A stretch of 38,296 bases of DNA from Phycisphaerales bacterium (lineage in GTDB: Bacteria; Planctomycetota; Phycisphaerae; Phycisphaerales; UBA1924), in contig JADLGW010000026.1 of assembly GCA_020849105.1 (NCBI GenBank), positions 1-38,296 on the forward strand, given 5' to 3'. Below, piece after piece: positions 29,346 to 37,987 of this stretch. A program made the translations under genes and the position numbers. Position 1 is the first letter of the stretch. Each line of letters starts with the position of its first letter. The notes below the pieces were generated by a model, which saw nothing but the letters and a program-made list of their open reading frames with translations, was not told the DNA's origin and ran no database searches.

Positions 29346-30313
29346 CCCGCGCCGCCCGGTTCCGCTGGATCGCGGTGCAACTGCTGGGCTTCGCCGTGTG
29401 CGTCGCCGCGCTCGTGTGGTGCGTGCGGGCCGCCCTCTCGCCGGGCAACCGAGAGCAACTCACACGCCTGTGGGATGCACCGCTGTCGTCGCTGGCGGGG
29501 CTCGTCGGGCTGACGGCGCTCTCGCTGCTGGTCAACGGGGTGATCTTCTGGGCAACGCTGCTGCCCGTGCGCCGGATTCCCGCTTCGGACATGATCGCCG
29601 TCAACGCCCTGGCGACGTTCCTGGCCTATCTGCCGTTCAAGGCGAGCATGATCGCGCGGGCCGCGATCCACAAGCGCCGGCACGGCATCCCCGTGACGCT
29701 AGTCGCCGGGTGGTTCGCGGCCGTCGCAGCGGTGCTGCTGTGCACGGTCGCGCCGCTCGCGGCGGTCAGCCTGTGGCGCGGACGAATCGACTGGGCGTGG
29801 GCCGCCGTGGGATTCGGCGGAACCGCGGTGCTGGCTGTCGTGATGGCGGCGACAGCGCGGCGGATCCGGGCGTGGCTGGCGTCGCCCGGGGGGGGCAAGT
29901 GGCGCGAACTGCTCCGGGGCCCGATGGGGAACATCGCGCAGGCGTTCACGATCCTGTCGGATGCGCGCATCGTCAGCGCGACCATCGGCCTGCGCCTGGT
30001 GGACACAGCCGGGCAGGCGGCGCGGTTCATGCTGGCCGCGGCCGTGCTGGGGGCGCCGCTGCCGGTGGAGCAGGCCGTGATCGTGAGCGTTTCCTTCTTC
30101 ATCATCGGGATCGTGAGCCCGGCGGGGATGCTGGGCGTGCGCGAGGCGGGTGCCGCGGGCCTGGCCGGGCTGCTGGCGATTACCGGCAGCCGCGAGTTCG
30201 CGGCCGTGAGCGTGCTTGTGGGCGCGACGGAGGCGGTAACGAACCTGGGGGCGGCGGGCCTGGCGGTGACATGGCTGCTGGTGAGCCGGGCGGAATCCCG
30301 GGCGGGTGAGTAG
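29342..30313 (+). CDS. LPG-synthase-TM/UPF0104-like membrane protein
   Basis: This 323-residue protein has about eight hydrophobic segments and resembles the lysylphosphatidylglycerol synthase transmembrane (UPF0104) family, which includes lipid flippase-like and AglD-like proteins. Visible are WIAVQLLGFAVCVAALVWCV, VNALATFLAYLPFKASMIAR, FMLAAAVLGAPLPVEQAVIV and the family's late GIVSPAGMLGVREAGAAGL, where a Gly-Gly/Pro-Gly-Glu-type motif normally lies. Start GTG 29342 overlaps the previous stop (GTGA), so it is coupled to the large membrane protein. It lacks the soluble aminoacyl-transfer domain, so it is not a full MprF. It ends 15 nt before the convergent secreted beta-helix gene. Confidence 0.78.
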   Translation: MTRAARFRWIAVQLLGFAVCVAALVWCVRAALSPGNREQLTRLWDAPLSSLAGLVGLTALSLLVNGVIFWATLLPVRRIPASDMIAVNALATFLAYLPFKASMIARAAIHKRRHGIPVTLVAGWFAAVAAVLLCTVAPLAAVSLWRGRIDWAWAAVGFGGTAVLAVVMAATARRIRAWLASPGGGKWRELLRGPMGNIAQAFTILSDARIVSATIGLRLVDTAGQAARFMLAAAVLGAPLPVEQAVIVSVSFFIIGIVSPAGMLGVREAGAAGLAGLLAITGSREFAAVSVLVGATEAVTNLGAAGLAVTWLLVSRAESRAGE

Positions 30314-30328
30314 GCCACGATCAGGCGG

Positions 30329-32950
30329 TCACCAGGTCCACTCGATCTCCTTGCTGGGCTCCCCGGTGTCGGTGCGGTGCCGGTACCCCCGATTGGCGAT
30401 GCGCTCGGTGGATTGTGAGAGAATCCGCGCGTTGAAGTTCTCGGGCCCCGCGGCCTCCATGATTTCCCTTGAGCCGCCGTCGCCGACCGCCCTGATGGTC
30501 CAGTTCTGAGGCGTCCCGGGGCCCGGATACTCCGGGAATGCCATGCTGTGAGCCATGGGGAAATACCCCGGACAGTTGGTGACGGATGCATAGCCCCGGG
30601 CGGCGTCGCCGGGCGACAGCCACCAGTTCGGTTCCGTCACGGACCATTCCTGCCCGGGCCACGCGATCGGCGGCGCAACGTTGCAGGCCGGTATCCAGGG
30701 AACGGGCCATGCGGCGGCGCCCCACGCGGTTGCCGGCGACGGTTCCCGATCGGTCCCCAGTTCCCGCCTGGCCGCGAACCGGAACGGGTACTGCGCATCC
30801 GCGATGACGTTGTTCCTGACGACCCACCCATCGGAGCCGCCGTCAAAGTACAGCCCCATCACATAATGGATGTAGTTCTTGTAGGGATCGTGGTTGATGA
30901 GGCGGATGTAGTTGCCGTCGAGTTCGCTCATCGGTCCGTCCGGGGCCAGGCGCTGCGACCCCATCATGTAGATGCCCCCGCCGTCATTCAGGCGCAGGCA
31001 GGTCTTCTGCACGAGGTTGCCGCGCACCAGGACGTGCTCGTTGGTCCGCGGCCACGCGGGGTTGGAGCAGGTCGCGCACGAGCAATCCGGGTAATCACCG
31101 GTGTATTGATGCCGCTGTAGATCCCCGATCGCCATCCCGGACCAGTTGCCCAGTTCGACGCAGTTGTGGCTGATCGTGGTGTTGCGCGTGTGCGCAATCA
31201 GGATGCCCGCGCCATCCTTGTAGGTGACCCCGTAATGGTGGATGTAGGACTGGGTGACCACGTTGTTGTCGTGGGGCTCCGGCCTCGTGGGCAGGTGGGC
31301 GCCGGCCGCCCAGCCGTTGCGCTCCTGGGTGCGCTGGTCGCCGATGTCGATCCCGTGGCCGCCGGTATCAAACACCTCGCACCGGGTGATCGTGTTGTCA
31401 CTGGATTCGAGGTACTCGTTCGGCGCGGGGGCGTCGTAGCGCTGCCCGATGGTGATCCCGCTCCCGTCGAAGTGCCCGAAGCGGCAGGACGCGAACTCCA
31501 CGCGCCGGGCGCCGCGCAGTTCGACCGCCGCGGGCAGCGCGTTGGTCACGTCGTAGTTGCGGTCGCGGTCCTGCCATTGCCAGCCGCTCTGGGTGGTGGC
31601 ATAGCCGGGCACGTTCTCGCCCGGCCAGCCCTGGACCGGGAAGGGCATGTCCGCGTACGCCCAGTCGATGCCGGTGAACGTGACGCACCGCGTGCCGTCC
31701 AGCACCAGCAGTTTCTGGACGAGCGGGAGCACCACGCCGGGGCGGACACCCGACGGGTTCGGATCGTCGCCGCGGGGCAGGACGATCCAGAGGTTCGCCC
31801 TGTCGCAGTACCACTCTCCGGCGCGGTCCAGGAACGCGAAGTGGTTCTCCAGCACCACCTGGGCGGGGCGGAGCGGCCCCAGCGGATTCCGTTCGCCATT
31901 GATCTGCAGCAGACGCTGCCCGTACTTCTTCGGCGGGAACCCGAAACCATCCTCAAGATCGAAGACGCCGAAGCCCCCGAGGTCCTGGTAGTCGGTGTCC
32001 GGGTCCAGGCCGCTTGTCCTCGGAATCCGGCGCTTCTCGATCGTGAACGTGAAGCGGACATCCCGGAAATACCCCGGACGGCCGGGATTCTCGTTCTCCT
32101 GGCTGACCGGTCCGTTCACAATCTGGCGCGGAGAGACATACCCGTTGAAGCCGACGAGTTCAACGCCCTGCCAGTTGTCGATTCTCGGCAGTTCATAGTC
32201 GCGGCGCTCGCGACGGCCGGGATCGGACGGGTCCAGGCCGTTGCCGACAACCACGGTCTGGGTGCCGGCGCTCACGTCGCGTATGACCTCGCTCGTGATC
32301 AGGAATCCCTCGTTCGCGTTCGGAGGGGGCAGGCCGGGGTCCGAGAGGACAGCCGCGGGCCAGTCGGCCGGCCAGGCGCGCAGCGGCGATTCCGGCGGAT
32401 TCGGGAAGCGCGCTCGGATGAGGCGCATCCCGTCGTACCACAGGCTGCGCGGGGCGGGGAGGTCGTGCTCGGGCCGGTACGCGGCCAGCGGCGCCTTCCA
32501 CACATTCGCGTTGGGAACGGCCACGGTCGGGTCGATGGCCCAGCCGCGGTCCATGTGCAGGCCGCCGGAAACCAGCACGTCGTCGTCGGGAGCCTGCCCC
32601 GGCGCGCCGTCCCACGCCACCCAGCGGACCGGGAACTCCTCCGTCCCGCTGTCGGCGGGCGTGAAGATGAGGGGCCGCTCGATCCGGTACTCCCCGCCGG
32701 CAACGCGGACGTAGACCTCGCCGTGATCGGGCGTGGCCGCCAGCCACGCGCGCACCTGTGTCAGCGCCGTCTGCATGTCGGCGAAGGGGCGGGCGGTGCT
32801 GTTGTCGGCGTAAGCGCTGGACGGGCTCCGTGAATACTGGCCAACATAGAACTCCTTGGCCACCGCGTGTATCCCCTGGGCGCCCGCGCCGGCGGCGATG
32901 ACCCAGCCGAACACCGCGGCCTGCATCAGAACCAAACCGCGTGGGTTCAT
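30329..32950 (-). CDS. Secreted right-handed parallel beta-helix protein
   Basis: This 873-residue exported protein has a signal peptide (MNPRGLVLMQAAVFGWVIAA, then GAGAQG). It then has the opening of polysaccharide-lyase-like beta-helix proteins, with EFYVGQYSRSPSSAY and FADMQTALTQVRAWLA. The helix coils run through the middle (EFASCRFGHFDGSGITIG, ITRCEVFDTGGHGIDIGD, HNCVELGNWSGMAIGD, LVRGNLVQKTCLRLNDGGGI, YFDGGSDGWVVRNNVI). Such proteins often bind or cleave acidic polysaccharides; no catalytic residues can be assigned with confidence. Start is ATG 32950, six bases after TGGAGG. A second ATG at 32971 has no such site. There is a large insertion between early coils (about residues 200-450). 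No dockerin or anchor is visible at the C terminus. Confidence 0.85.
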   Translation of the reverse strand: MNPRGLVLMQAAVFGWVIAAGAGAQGIHAVAKEFYVGQYSRSPSSAYADNSTARPFADMQTALTQVRAWLAATPDHGEVYVRVAGGEYRIERPLIFTPADSGTEEFPVRWVAWDGAPGQAPDDDVLVSGGLHMDRGWAIDPTVAVPNANVWKAPLAAYRPEHDLPAPRSLWYDGMRLIRARFPNPPESPLRAWPADWPAAVLSDPGLPPPNANEGFLITSEVIRDVSAGTQTVVVGNGLDPSDPGRRERRDYELPRIDNWQGVELVGFNGYVSPRQIVNGPVSQENENPGRPGYFRDVRFTFTIEKRRIPRTSGLDPDTDYQDLGGFGVFDLEDGFGFPPKKYGQRLLQINGERNPLGPLRPAQVVLENHFAFLDRAGEWYCDRANLWIVLPRGDDPNPSGVRPGVVLPLVQKLLVLDGTRCVTFTGIDWAYADMPFPVQGWPGENVPGYATTQSGWQWQDRDRNYDVTNALPAAVELRGARRVEFASCRFGHFDGSGITIGQRYDAPAPNEYLESSDNTITRCEVFDTGGHGIDIGDQRTQERNGWAAGAHLPTRPEPHDNNVVTQSYIHHYGVTYKDGAGILIAHTRNTTISHNCVELGNWSGMAIGDLQRHQYTGDYPDCSCATCSNPAWPRTNEHVLVRGNLVQKTCLRLNDGGGIYMMGSQRLAPDGPMSELDGNYIRLINHDPYKNYIHYVMGLYFDGGSDGWVVRNNVIADAQYPFRFAARRELGTDREPSPATAWGAAAWPVPWIPACNVAPPIAWPGQEWSVTEPNWWLSPGDAARGYASVTNCPGYFPMAHSMAFPEYPGPGTPQNWTIRAVGDGGSREIMEAAGPENFNARILSQSTERIANRGYRHRTDTGEPSKEIEWTW

Positions 32951-33192
32951 CGTGGCCTCCAGAACCGGCATGCTTGGTCCATCCGGCTTCGTGAGCGTAC
33001 GGCGGACAGCCCGGGAACACGCGAGCAGGGGCCGGCGGGGTCCGGGCACGGGGCGCTTGCCCCGGGCGCAGGACGCGCGGCCGTGCACGTCAAGAACCTC
33101 TGCGCCGACTACCGATAGCACGCACAACCTGGCCGACCTCGGCTGCTTCACGGCGACACTGTCGATGGGGTGCCCGCGGGAACGCGGAGTCC

Positions 33193-34125
33193 TTAGTTCG
33201 ATACCAACTTTGCCGTGTGTCGCGACGAGGTGTAATCCTTCACCACCATCGGCTTGGCGGTGACGTCCAGGGTCGCCTCCCACACGATGAATCGCTCGGC
33301 GGTGCGAGAGAGCAGCCGGCCCGCCTTCATGTCCCACTCGAGCGCCACGCTGCCCCGCTGCTCCGCGATGGCGAGTTTCGGGTCGGCCGGGTCGGGCACG
33401 CCCTTGGGAGGCTGGACCTCCGTCTTCACCAGTCCCGTCACCTTTGCCGTGTCGCCCGCCACCCCGGCAAATGTCAGGCTCGTCGTGGTGAGCGCCCGGC
33501 GCGAGGCCGTCAACTGGATCAACTCGACCCGAGACCATTCATCCCCCACGCTCCGCGGCTTGGAATCCGGGTCCACTGCGAAGAGCGATTCGACCATCGA
33601 CACGATGCCGGCCTGCGAGAACGACCCGAGGTACGAGGTCCGCGGCGTATCCCCCTGCTTCGCAACCTGGTACGCGGCCTCGTGCCCCGTGATCGACTCG
33701 ACCGAGCCATCAGCCCGCAGCCGGATGTCCGCGCCGGTCTTCACCAGTTCCGGGTAGACAGCGAACGCCGCGGGCGCACCGGCGGGCAGCGTCACGCCGC
33801 CCTCACCCCCCCACTCCAGCAGGGTCACCTTCCCCTCGGGGACGATGGAGTCGAAGACCGTGAGTTCCACGCGCAGACGCTCGATCGTCATGTGCAGGGC
33901 CATGCCGGCCTCGGGCTGGTGTGCCGCCGCGTCGAACCGGAGCACCGCCGACTGCCTGAGCACCGTGCCCGCCGCCTCCGGGCTCGGGCCGCGCCGGAGG
34001 GAATAGTCGGACCCGACCTCGTAGCGCAGCGGTCGCTCCGGGAGCGCGGGGGCGAAGGTGACCTGCGCGGACGCGGCGGACGCGAGCGCGAAGGAAGCGA
34101 TGACGACGCGGGTAATCGTGTGCAT
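33193..34125 (-). CDS. Secreted protein of unknown function (DUF6263-like)
   Basis: This 310-residue protein has a clear signal peptide (MHTITRVVIASFALASAASA, cleavage at Ala-Gln). The mature part is beta-rich, with features such as RPLRYEVGSDYSLRRG, GMALHMTIERLRVELTV, and a late block RGSVALEWDMKAGRLLSRTA followed by ERFIVWEATLDVT. The layout recalls exported planctomycete proteins of the DUF6263 type, but I cannot be sure. No enzyme motif is seen. The ATG at 34125 is the start; nadE diverges from it with a 48-nt gap, and the beta-helix gene lies 242 nt downstream on the same strand. Confidence 0.7.
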   Translation of the reverse strand: MHTITRVVIASFALASAASAQVTFAPALPERPLRYEVGSDYSLRRGPSPEAAGTVLRQSAVLRFDAAAHQPEAGMALHMTIERLRVELTVFDSIVPEGKVTLLEWGGEGGVTLPAGAPAAFAVYPELVKTGADIRLRADGSVESITGHEAAYQVAKQGDTPRTSYLGSFSQAGIVSMVESLFAVDPDSKPRSVGDEWSRVELIQLTASRRALTTTSLTFAGVAGDTAKVTGLVKTEVQPPKGVPDPADPKLAIAEQRGSVALEWDMKAGRLLSRTAERFIVWEATLDVTAKPMVVKDYTSSRHTAKLVSN

Positions 34126-34173
34126 GGAGGCTCCCTGCCGCTCGTGCCCGCCCCCGCACTATCATCCGGGCAC

Positions 34174-35913
34174 ATGCGGCTGGCCCTGGTGCAGTTCAAC
34201 CCAGTCGTGGGCGATGCCCGGGGCAATGCACAGCGTATCACGGACTTCATCCGCCGGGCCGCCAAGGGTGGCGTGGAGGCGGTTGTGTTCCCTGAACTGG
34301 CGGTGTGCGGCTACCCGCCCAAAGACCTTCTGCTGGCCGATGGATTCGTGCGGGCGTGCGGGGCGGCTGCCCGTGAGGCCGGCCTGACGGCGCCGGCGGG
34401 GATCACGGTCGTGCTGGGCGTGCCCCTGGTGAAAGGGTTGGAGCCGGGCGCTGCGGGGGCTGTGGAGGGGGGGGTCACGAACTCGCTGCTCGCCTTCCGC
34501 GACGGCGCGGTGCTCGCGCGGTACGACAAGCGGCTGCTGCCGACCTACGACGTGTTCGACGAGGACCGGTACTTCGATCCCGGCGATTCGGCGTGTGTGC
34601 TGGGCGACCCGGCGCACCATGGCGGTCGCGCGGGCCTGCCGCTGGGGCTCGCCATATGCGAAGACCTGTGGAAGGGGCAGGATGCGGGGTTCGCGGGGCG
34701 GTACCTGACGGGGCCGGACCCGGCCGCGGACCTCGTCGCGGCGGGCGCGCGGGTGTTTCTGGTGCCGTCGGCGAGCCCGTTTGTGCTGGGCAAGGGGGCG
34801 CTGCACCGGCAGATCCTGCGGGCGCAGGCCCGGCGGCACCGTGTGTTCGTGGCGTCGGTGAACCAGGTGGGCGGGAACGACGACCTTGTCTTCGACGGGC
34901 ACGCGGCGGTGTATGACCCCTCGGGGCGGCTGATCGCGGCGGGGGCCGGGTTTGAGGAAGGCATCGTCATCGCGGAGGTCCGGGATGGGGCGCCGGAGGT
35001 GGCCGATCCGCTGCTTGCGGCGCCATCCGAAGAGGTGCTGTTCCGCGCTCTGGCCCTGGGCACCCGCGACTACCTGCGCAAGACGGGCCACTCCAAGGCC
35101 ATCATCGGGCTCTCAGGCGGGATCGATTCGGCGGTCACCGCGGCCATCGCGGTCGCGGCCATAGGGGCAGCCGGCGTGACCGGGGTCTCCATGCCCGGGC
35201 CGTACTCGTCCGGCCACAGCCGCGACGACGCGTACGACCTGGCTCGCCGCCTGGGCATCGGGTGCATCACGATCCCGATCGGCGCGCCCGTCCGGGGGTT
35301 CCGCGAGTCGCTCGACCCGGCGTTCACCGGGCACGGGCTCGCGGCGCTCGGGGCCGCGCAGCCGGACGTGTGCGAGCAGAACCTGCAGTCGCGGGCCCGC
35401 GGCACGACGCTCATGGCCCTGTCCAACCGCACCGGCGCGGTCGTGCTGACGACCGGCAACAAGAGCGAACTGGCGGTGGGCTACACCACGCTCTACGGGG
35501 ACATGAACGGCGGCCTGGCCGTGCTGTGCGACGTGCCGAAGATGCAGGTGTACGACCTGGCCCGCTGGATGAACCAGAACCCCGCGGCCTGCGGGTTCAC
35601 GGCCCCGCCCATCCCGCAGTCGAGCATCGACAAGCCGCCGAGCGCCGAACTGGCGCCGGACCAGACCGATCAGGACACGCTGCCCCCCTACGACGTGCTG
35701 GACCTGGTGATCGAACGGTATGTGGAGCGACGGCAGTCGCCGGGGACGATCGCCCGGGAGACAGGGATCGACCCCGCCCTCGTTGCCCGCATCGGCCGCA
35801 TGATCGACGGCGCAGAGTTCAAGCGGAAGCAACTCGCGACCGGGCTGAAGGTCACGAGCGTGGCGTTCGGACCCGGGCGGAGGATGCCGATCGCGCAGCG
35901 GTGGCGGTGGTGA
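34174..35913 (+). CDS. nadE: Glutamine-dependent NAD+ synthetase
   Basis: NadE converts nicotinate adenine dinucleotide to NAD+, using ATP and ammonia from glutamine. This 579-residue protein has both parts. The N-terminal nitrilase-type glutaminase has the catalytic triad Glu41 (VVFPELAVCGYPP), Lys119 (YDKRLLPTYDVFDEDRYF) and Cys162 (LAICEDLW). The C-terminal synthetase has the ATP-binding P-loop GLSGGIDSA (around residue 313), followed by MPGPYSSGHS, TTGNKSELAVGYTTLYGD, and DKPPSAELAPDQTDQDTLPP. The triad and P-loop are complete, so ammonia can come from glutamine. Start ATG 34174; the much longer open frame to 33217 is antisense to the neighbouring gene. It ends 6 nt before the convergent tetR gene. 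Confidence 0.97.
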   Translation: MRLALVQFNPVVGDARGNAQRITDFIRRAAKGGVEAVVFPELAVCGYPPKDLLLADGFVRACGAAAREAGLTAPAGITVVLGVPLVKGLEPGAAGAVEGGVTNSLLAFRDGAVLARYDKRLLPTYDVFDEDRYFDPGDSACVLGDPAHHGGRAGLPLGLAICEDLWKGQDAGFAGRYLTGPDPAADLVAAGARVFLVPSASPFVLGKGALHRQILRAQARRHRVFVASVNQVGGNDDLVFDGHAAVYDPSGRLIAAGAGFEEGIVIAEVRDGAPEVADPLLAAPSEEVLFRALALGTRDYLRKTGHSKAIIGLSGGIDSAVTAAIAVAAIGAAGVTGVSMPGPYSSGHSRDDAYDLARRLGIGCITIPIGAPVRGFRESLDPAFTGHGLAALGAAQPDVCEQNLQSRARGTTLMALSNRTGAVVLTTGNKSELAVGYTTLYGDMNGGLAVLCDVPKMQVYDLARWMNQNPAACGFTAPPIPQSSIDKPPSAELAPDQTDQDTLPPYDVLDLVIERYVERRQSPGTIARETGIDPALVARIGRMIDGAEFKRKQLATGLKVTSVAFGPGRRMPIAQRWRW

Positions 35914-35919
35914 CCGCCT

Positions 35920-36528
35920 TCACCCGGGCTTCGGTTCCTTGCCCACGAGGATTCGCCCCAGGATGTGCTGCACATGCTCGCCGCGGGGGTCCACGTTGTG
36001 GTCCTGGATCTGCATGGCGCTGAGCACGCCGTAGCCCAGGCCGATATCGATGAGCAGCCACGCGATGATGTCCGGGGAGAACCGGGCGGTGACCCGGTGC
36101 GATTCCTGGGCGCTCTGGATTTCCTCGGCCAGGAAGGCGTGCAGGCTGCGGATGTGCTGCTTGAGCGCCGCGTGGATGTCCGCGTCGTCCACCTCGCTGA
36201 TCGACTGGAGGATCACGCGGTAGGCGGCACGGCCGCGGTCGCTGACCATCGGGTTGTCGCCCAGCAGGCGCCGGAGGCGTTCGGCGGGGTCCTGGTCGCC
36301 GGCCAGGTGCCGCTCCCACGCGTCCATGGTCTGCCGGCCCGTCCGCTCGATCAGGGCAACGAACAGTTCCTTCTTGGACCCGAAGTGGCGGTAGATGATG
36401 GGCTCCGTCACGCCCGCGGCTTTGGCGAGTTGGGCGGTTGTCGCCCGGGCATATCCCATCTTGGCGAACAGGTCTGCCGCCTTGTCCAGCAGTTGCTCGC
36501 GGCGCTTGGATGCAGGAAGTCTGGTCAT
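35920..36528 (-). CDS. TetR/AcrR-family transcriptional regulator
   Basis: This 202-residue repressor has the N-terminal TetR helix-turn-helix: RREQLLDKAADLFAKMGYAR, then ATTAQLAKAAGVTEPIIYRH and FGSKKELFVALIERT (about residues 9-62). The C-terminal ligand and dimerisation domain is helical and not recognisable as a known subgroup. An imperfect 16-bp palindrome lies 27 nt upstream of the start, suggesting self-control. No target transporter or enzyme is adjacent, so the ligand is unknown. It lies between nadE (convergent) and yidD-rnpA on the same strand. Confidence 0.93.
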   Translation of the reverse strand: MTRLPASKRREQLLDKAADLFAKMGYARATTAQLAKAAGVTEPIIYRHFGSKKELFVALIERTGRQTMDAWERHLAGDQDPAERLRRLLGDNPMVSDRGRAAYRVILQSISEVDDADIHAALKQHIRSLHAFLAEEIQSAQESHRVTARFSPDIIAWLLIDIGLGYGVLSAMQIQDHNVDPRGEHVQHILGRILVGKEPKPG

Positions 36529-36554
36529 GGGTAGAACGCCGGCCGCGGCAATGT

Positions 36555-36570
36555 TAGTGCTACCGAACTA
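36555..36570. promoter_or_regulatory. Candidate TetR operator
   Basis: TAGTGCTACCGAACTA is an imperfect palindrome (arms TAGTGC and GAACTA, five of six complementary). It lies 27-42 nt upstream of the tetR start, where TetR-family regulators commonly bind their own promoter. Confidence 0.35.
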
Positions 36571-36589
36571 CCGGGCGGGCGCTGTGATG

Positions 36590-36841
36590 TCAGGAATGGC
36601 CGTTCCGGGGTAGGGGTACCGGGTCAAAGCCATGCCCGCCAAAGGGGTGGCAGCGCGAGATGCGCCGTGCCGTCAGCCATGAACCGCGGAGCGGTCCGTG
36701 CAGGCGGTAGGCCTCGATGGCGTAGCGGCTGCACGAGGGCTCGAAACGGCAGTGGCCGCCCAGGACCGGGCCGAGCGTGACCTGGTAGGTGCGCACGGCC
36801 AGGATAAAGGGAAGGGAGAGGATCGCGCGCAGCCTAGGCAT
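36590..36841 (-). CDS. yidD: Membrane protein insertion efficiency factor YidD
   Basis: YidD is a small membrane-associated protein that helps YidC/Sec insertion. The 83-residue product has the diagnostic core: SLPFILAVRTYQVTLGPVLG, then HCRFEPSCSRYAIEAYRLHG and ARRISRCHPFGGHGFDPVP. The three family Cys are present. The start ATG 36841 overlaps the end of rnpA by 8 nt, the usual rnpA-yidD order. yidC does not follow within the window. Confidence 0.94.
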   Translation of the reverse strand: MPRLRAILSLPFILAVRTYQVTLGPVLGGHCRFEPSCSRYAIEAYRLHGPLRGSWLTARRISRCHPFGGHGFDPVPLPRNGHS

Positions 36842-37208
36842 CGGCCCTCCCGCCCCCGCGGCGTTCCCAATCCGCGGCCAGGCGGACGGCCAGATCGCGG
36901 AGAAGGTGGGTGTAGGCGTCCAGGTCTCGGGGCTCGTGCGGGCGCACGTTGATGACCAGGTCCAGCGGCGGCAGTTCGTGCTGGAGGTGGCGGAAGGCCT
37001 CGCGGAGGAGGCGTTTGACGCGGTTCCGGGTGATGGCGTTGCCGACGCGCCGGCCGACGGACAGGCCCAGGCGCGGGTGCCCCAGGTCGTTGGGGCGGGA
37101 GAAGATGACAAGAGGGCCGCCGGCTCGCTGGGTCTTCGCGCCATAGGCAGCCGCGAACTGACGGGCGTGGGTCAGGCGGTGCTTCGGGCGGAACGTAAGC
37201 GCGGACAC
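36834..37208 (-). CDS. rnpA: Ribonuclease P protein component
   Basis: RnpA is the protein subunit of RNase P, which trims the 5' leader of tRNA precursors. The 124-residue protein has FRPKHRLTHARQFAAAYGAK, the RNA-binding helix RLGLSVGRRVGNAITRNRVK with RLLREAFR after it, and LDLVINVRP. The RNR-type motif (GNAITRNRVKR) confirms it. Start ATG 37208. The normal upstream partner rpmH is absent here: the 36 nt upstream hold no L34 gene and the next gene is a membrane protein. yidD overlaps its end. Confidence 0.95.
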   Translation of the reverse strand: MSALTFRPKHRLTHARQFAAAYGAKTQRAGGPLVIFSRPNDLGHPRLGLSVGRRVGNAITRNRVKRLLREAFRHLQHELPPLDLVINVRPHEPRDLDAYTHLLRDLAVRLAADWERRGGGRADA

Positions 37209-37244
37209 CCGGGATGATAAAACTCAACACTCACAAGGGCAAAA

Positions 37245-37778
37245 TCAGGTACCCAGTGCGGCTTCGTCCTGCGAGTTCTGAGGTTTGCGCTCTGAGTGCT
37301 CAGCCGGCAGCACCCCCAGCAGAAGGCAGAGACCGCCCGCGGCGATGAGCCACGTCCGCGAGTGCTGGCCCGTCGCCAGGCGATGGAGTACGGAGTTCGA
37401 GGGAGCCCACTCGGGCAGGGTTGGCGGGGGCGGTTCGAGCGCCGGGAAGACCGAGGCGCTGGCGGTCGCCGGGTCGGGCGGCTCCAGGACCAGCTGGCGA
37501 TCCACCGGGATCTGGTTCAGTTGCGTAGCGGCCAGGGCGGCGACGAGCGAGGGCTGCTCCTCGCCCAGGGCGGTCAGGTAGGTCTGGTAGCGGGTGTTGC
37601 GGTCGGCGCGATTCTCGTAGAGGGCGATCGCGCGGTCCCGCTGCACGCGGGCGGCCGAGAGTTCATCGAGGGCGGGGATCAGCACTGTCGCCGCGATGAT
37701 CCCGATCCCGGCGAGCAGGAACAACCACCCCGGGTCGAGGTCGGCGATCGGGGCGCGCACGATGGGCGGGGAGTTCAT
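37245..37778 (-). CDS. Small membrane protein of unknown function
   Basis: This 177-residue protein is not recognised. It has a membrane helix near the N terminus (about residues 15-37, WLFLLAGIGIIAATVLIPAL) and another near the C terminus (about 147-165, TWLIAAGGLCLLLGVLP). Between them is a charged helix (DELSAARVQRDRAIALYENR, coiled-coil-like) and a Pro-rich stretch. The C-terminal tail is hydrophilic. The start ATG 37778 follows AGGA at proper spacing; ATG 37784 has it too close. It lies 36 nt upstream of rnpA on the same strand, in the place where rpmH is usually found. Confidence 0.62.
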   Translation of the reverse strand: MNSPPIVRAPIADLDPGWLFLLAGIGIIAATVLIPALDELSAARVQRDRAIALYENRADRNTRYQTYLTALGEEQPSLVAALAATQLNQIPVDRQLVLEPPDPATASASVFPALEPPPPTLPEWAPSNSVLHRLATGQHSRTWLIAAGGLCLLLGVLPAEHSERKPQNSQDEAALGT

Positions 37779-37987
37779 GGGCATCCTGATATCGGAGCGC
37801 CGGGCGCCGCGGCCGCAGATTCCTGCAACCGCCCGCCGCGCCCCGGGTACGCCCTTTGGTCCCGGCACGCGGCGGCGCACTTGGAGGCCGCCGGTGCCCA
37901 CGCCGTCCCGCGGCGTTCGCGGGCGGCGCCCGTTTCGGGAGGAACCAGCCCGGGTTGTTCCGGGCGCACGCGAAGAAGGAGACCGCG

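Noticed and set aside
31166..32833. Open frame of 555 codons opposite the beta-helix gene
   Set aside because: Antisense to a secreted protein with clear signal peptide and coils; the frame has no recognisable domain.
32951..33192. Upstream extension of the beta-helix frame to 33538
   Set aside because: It crosses the neighbouring gene's end and is Arg/Pro-rich; the signal peptide and GGAGG support ATG 32950. I see no gene in this gap.
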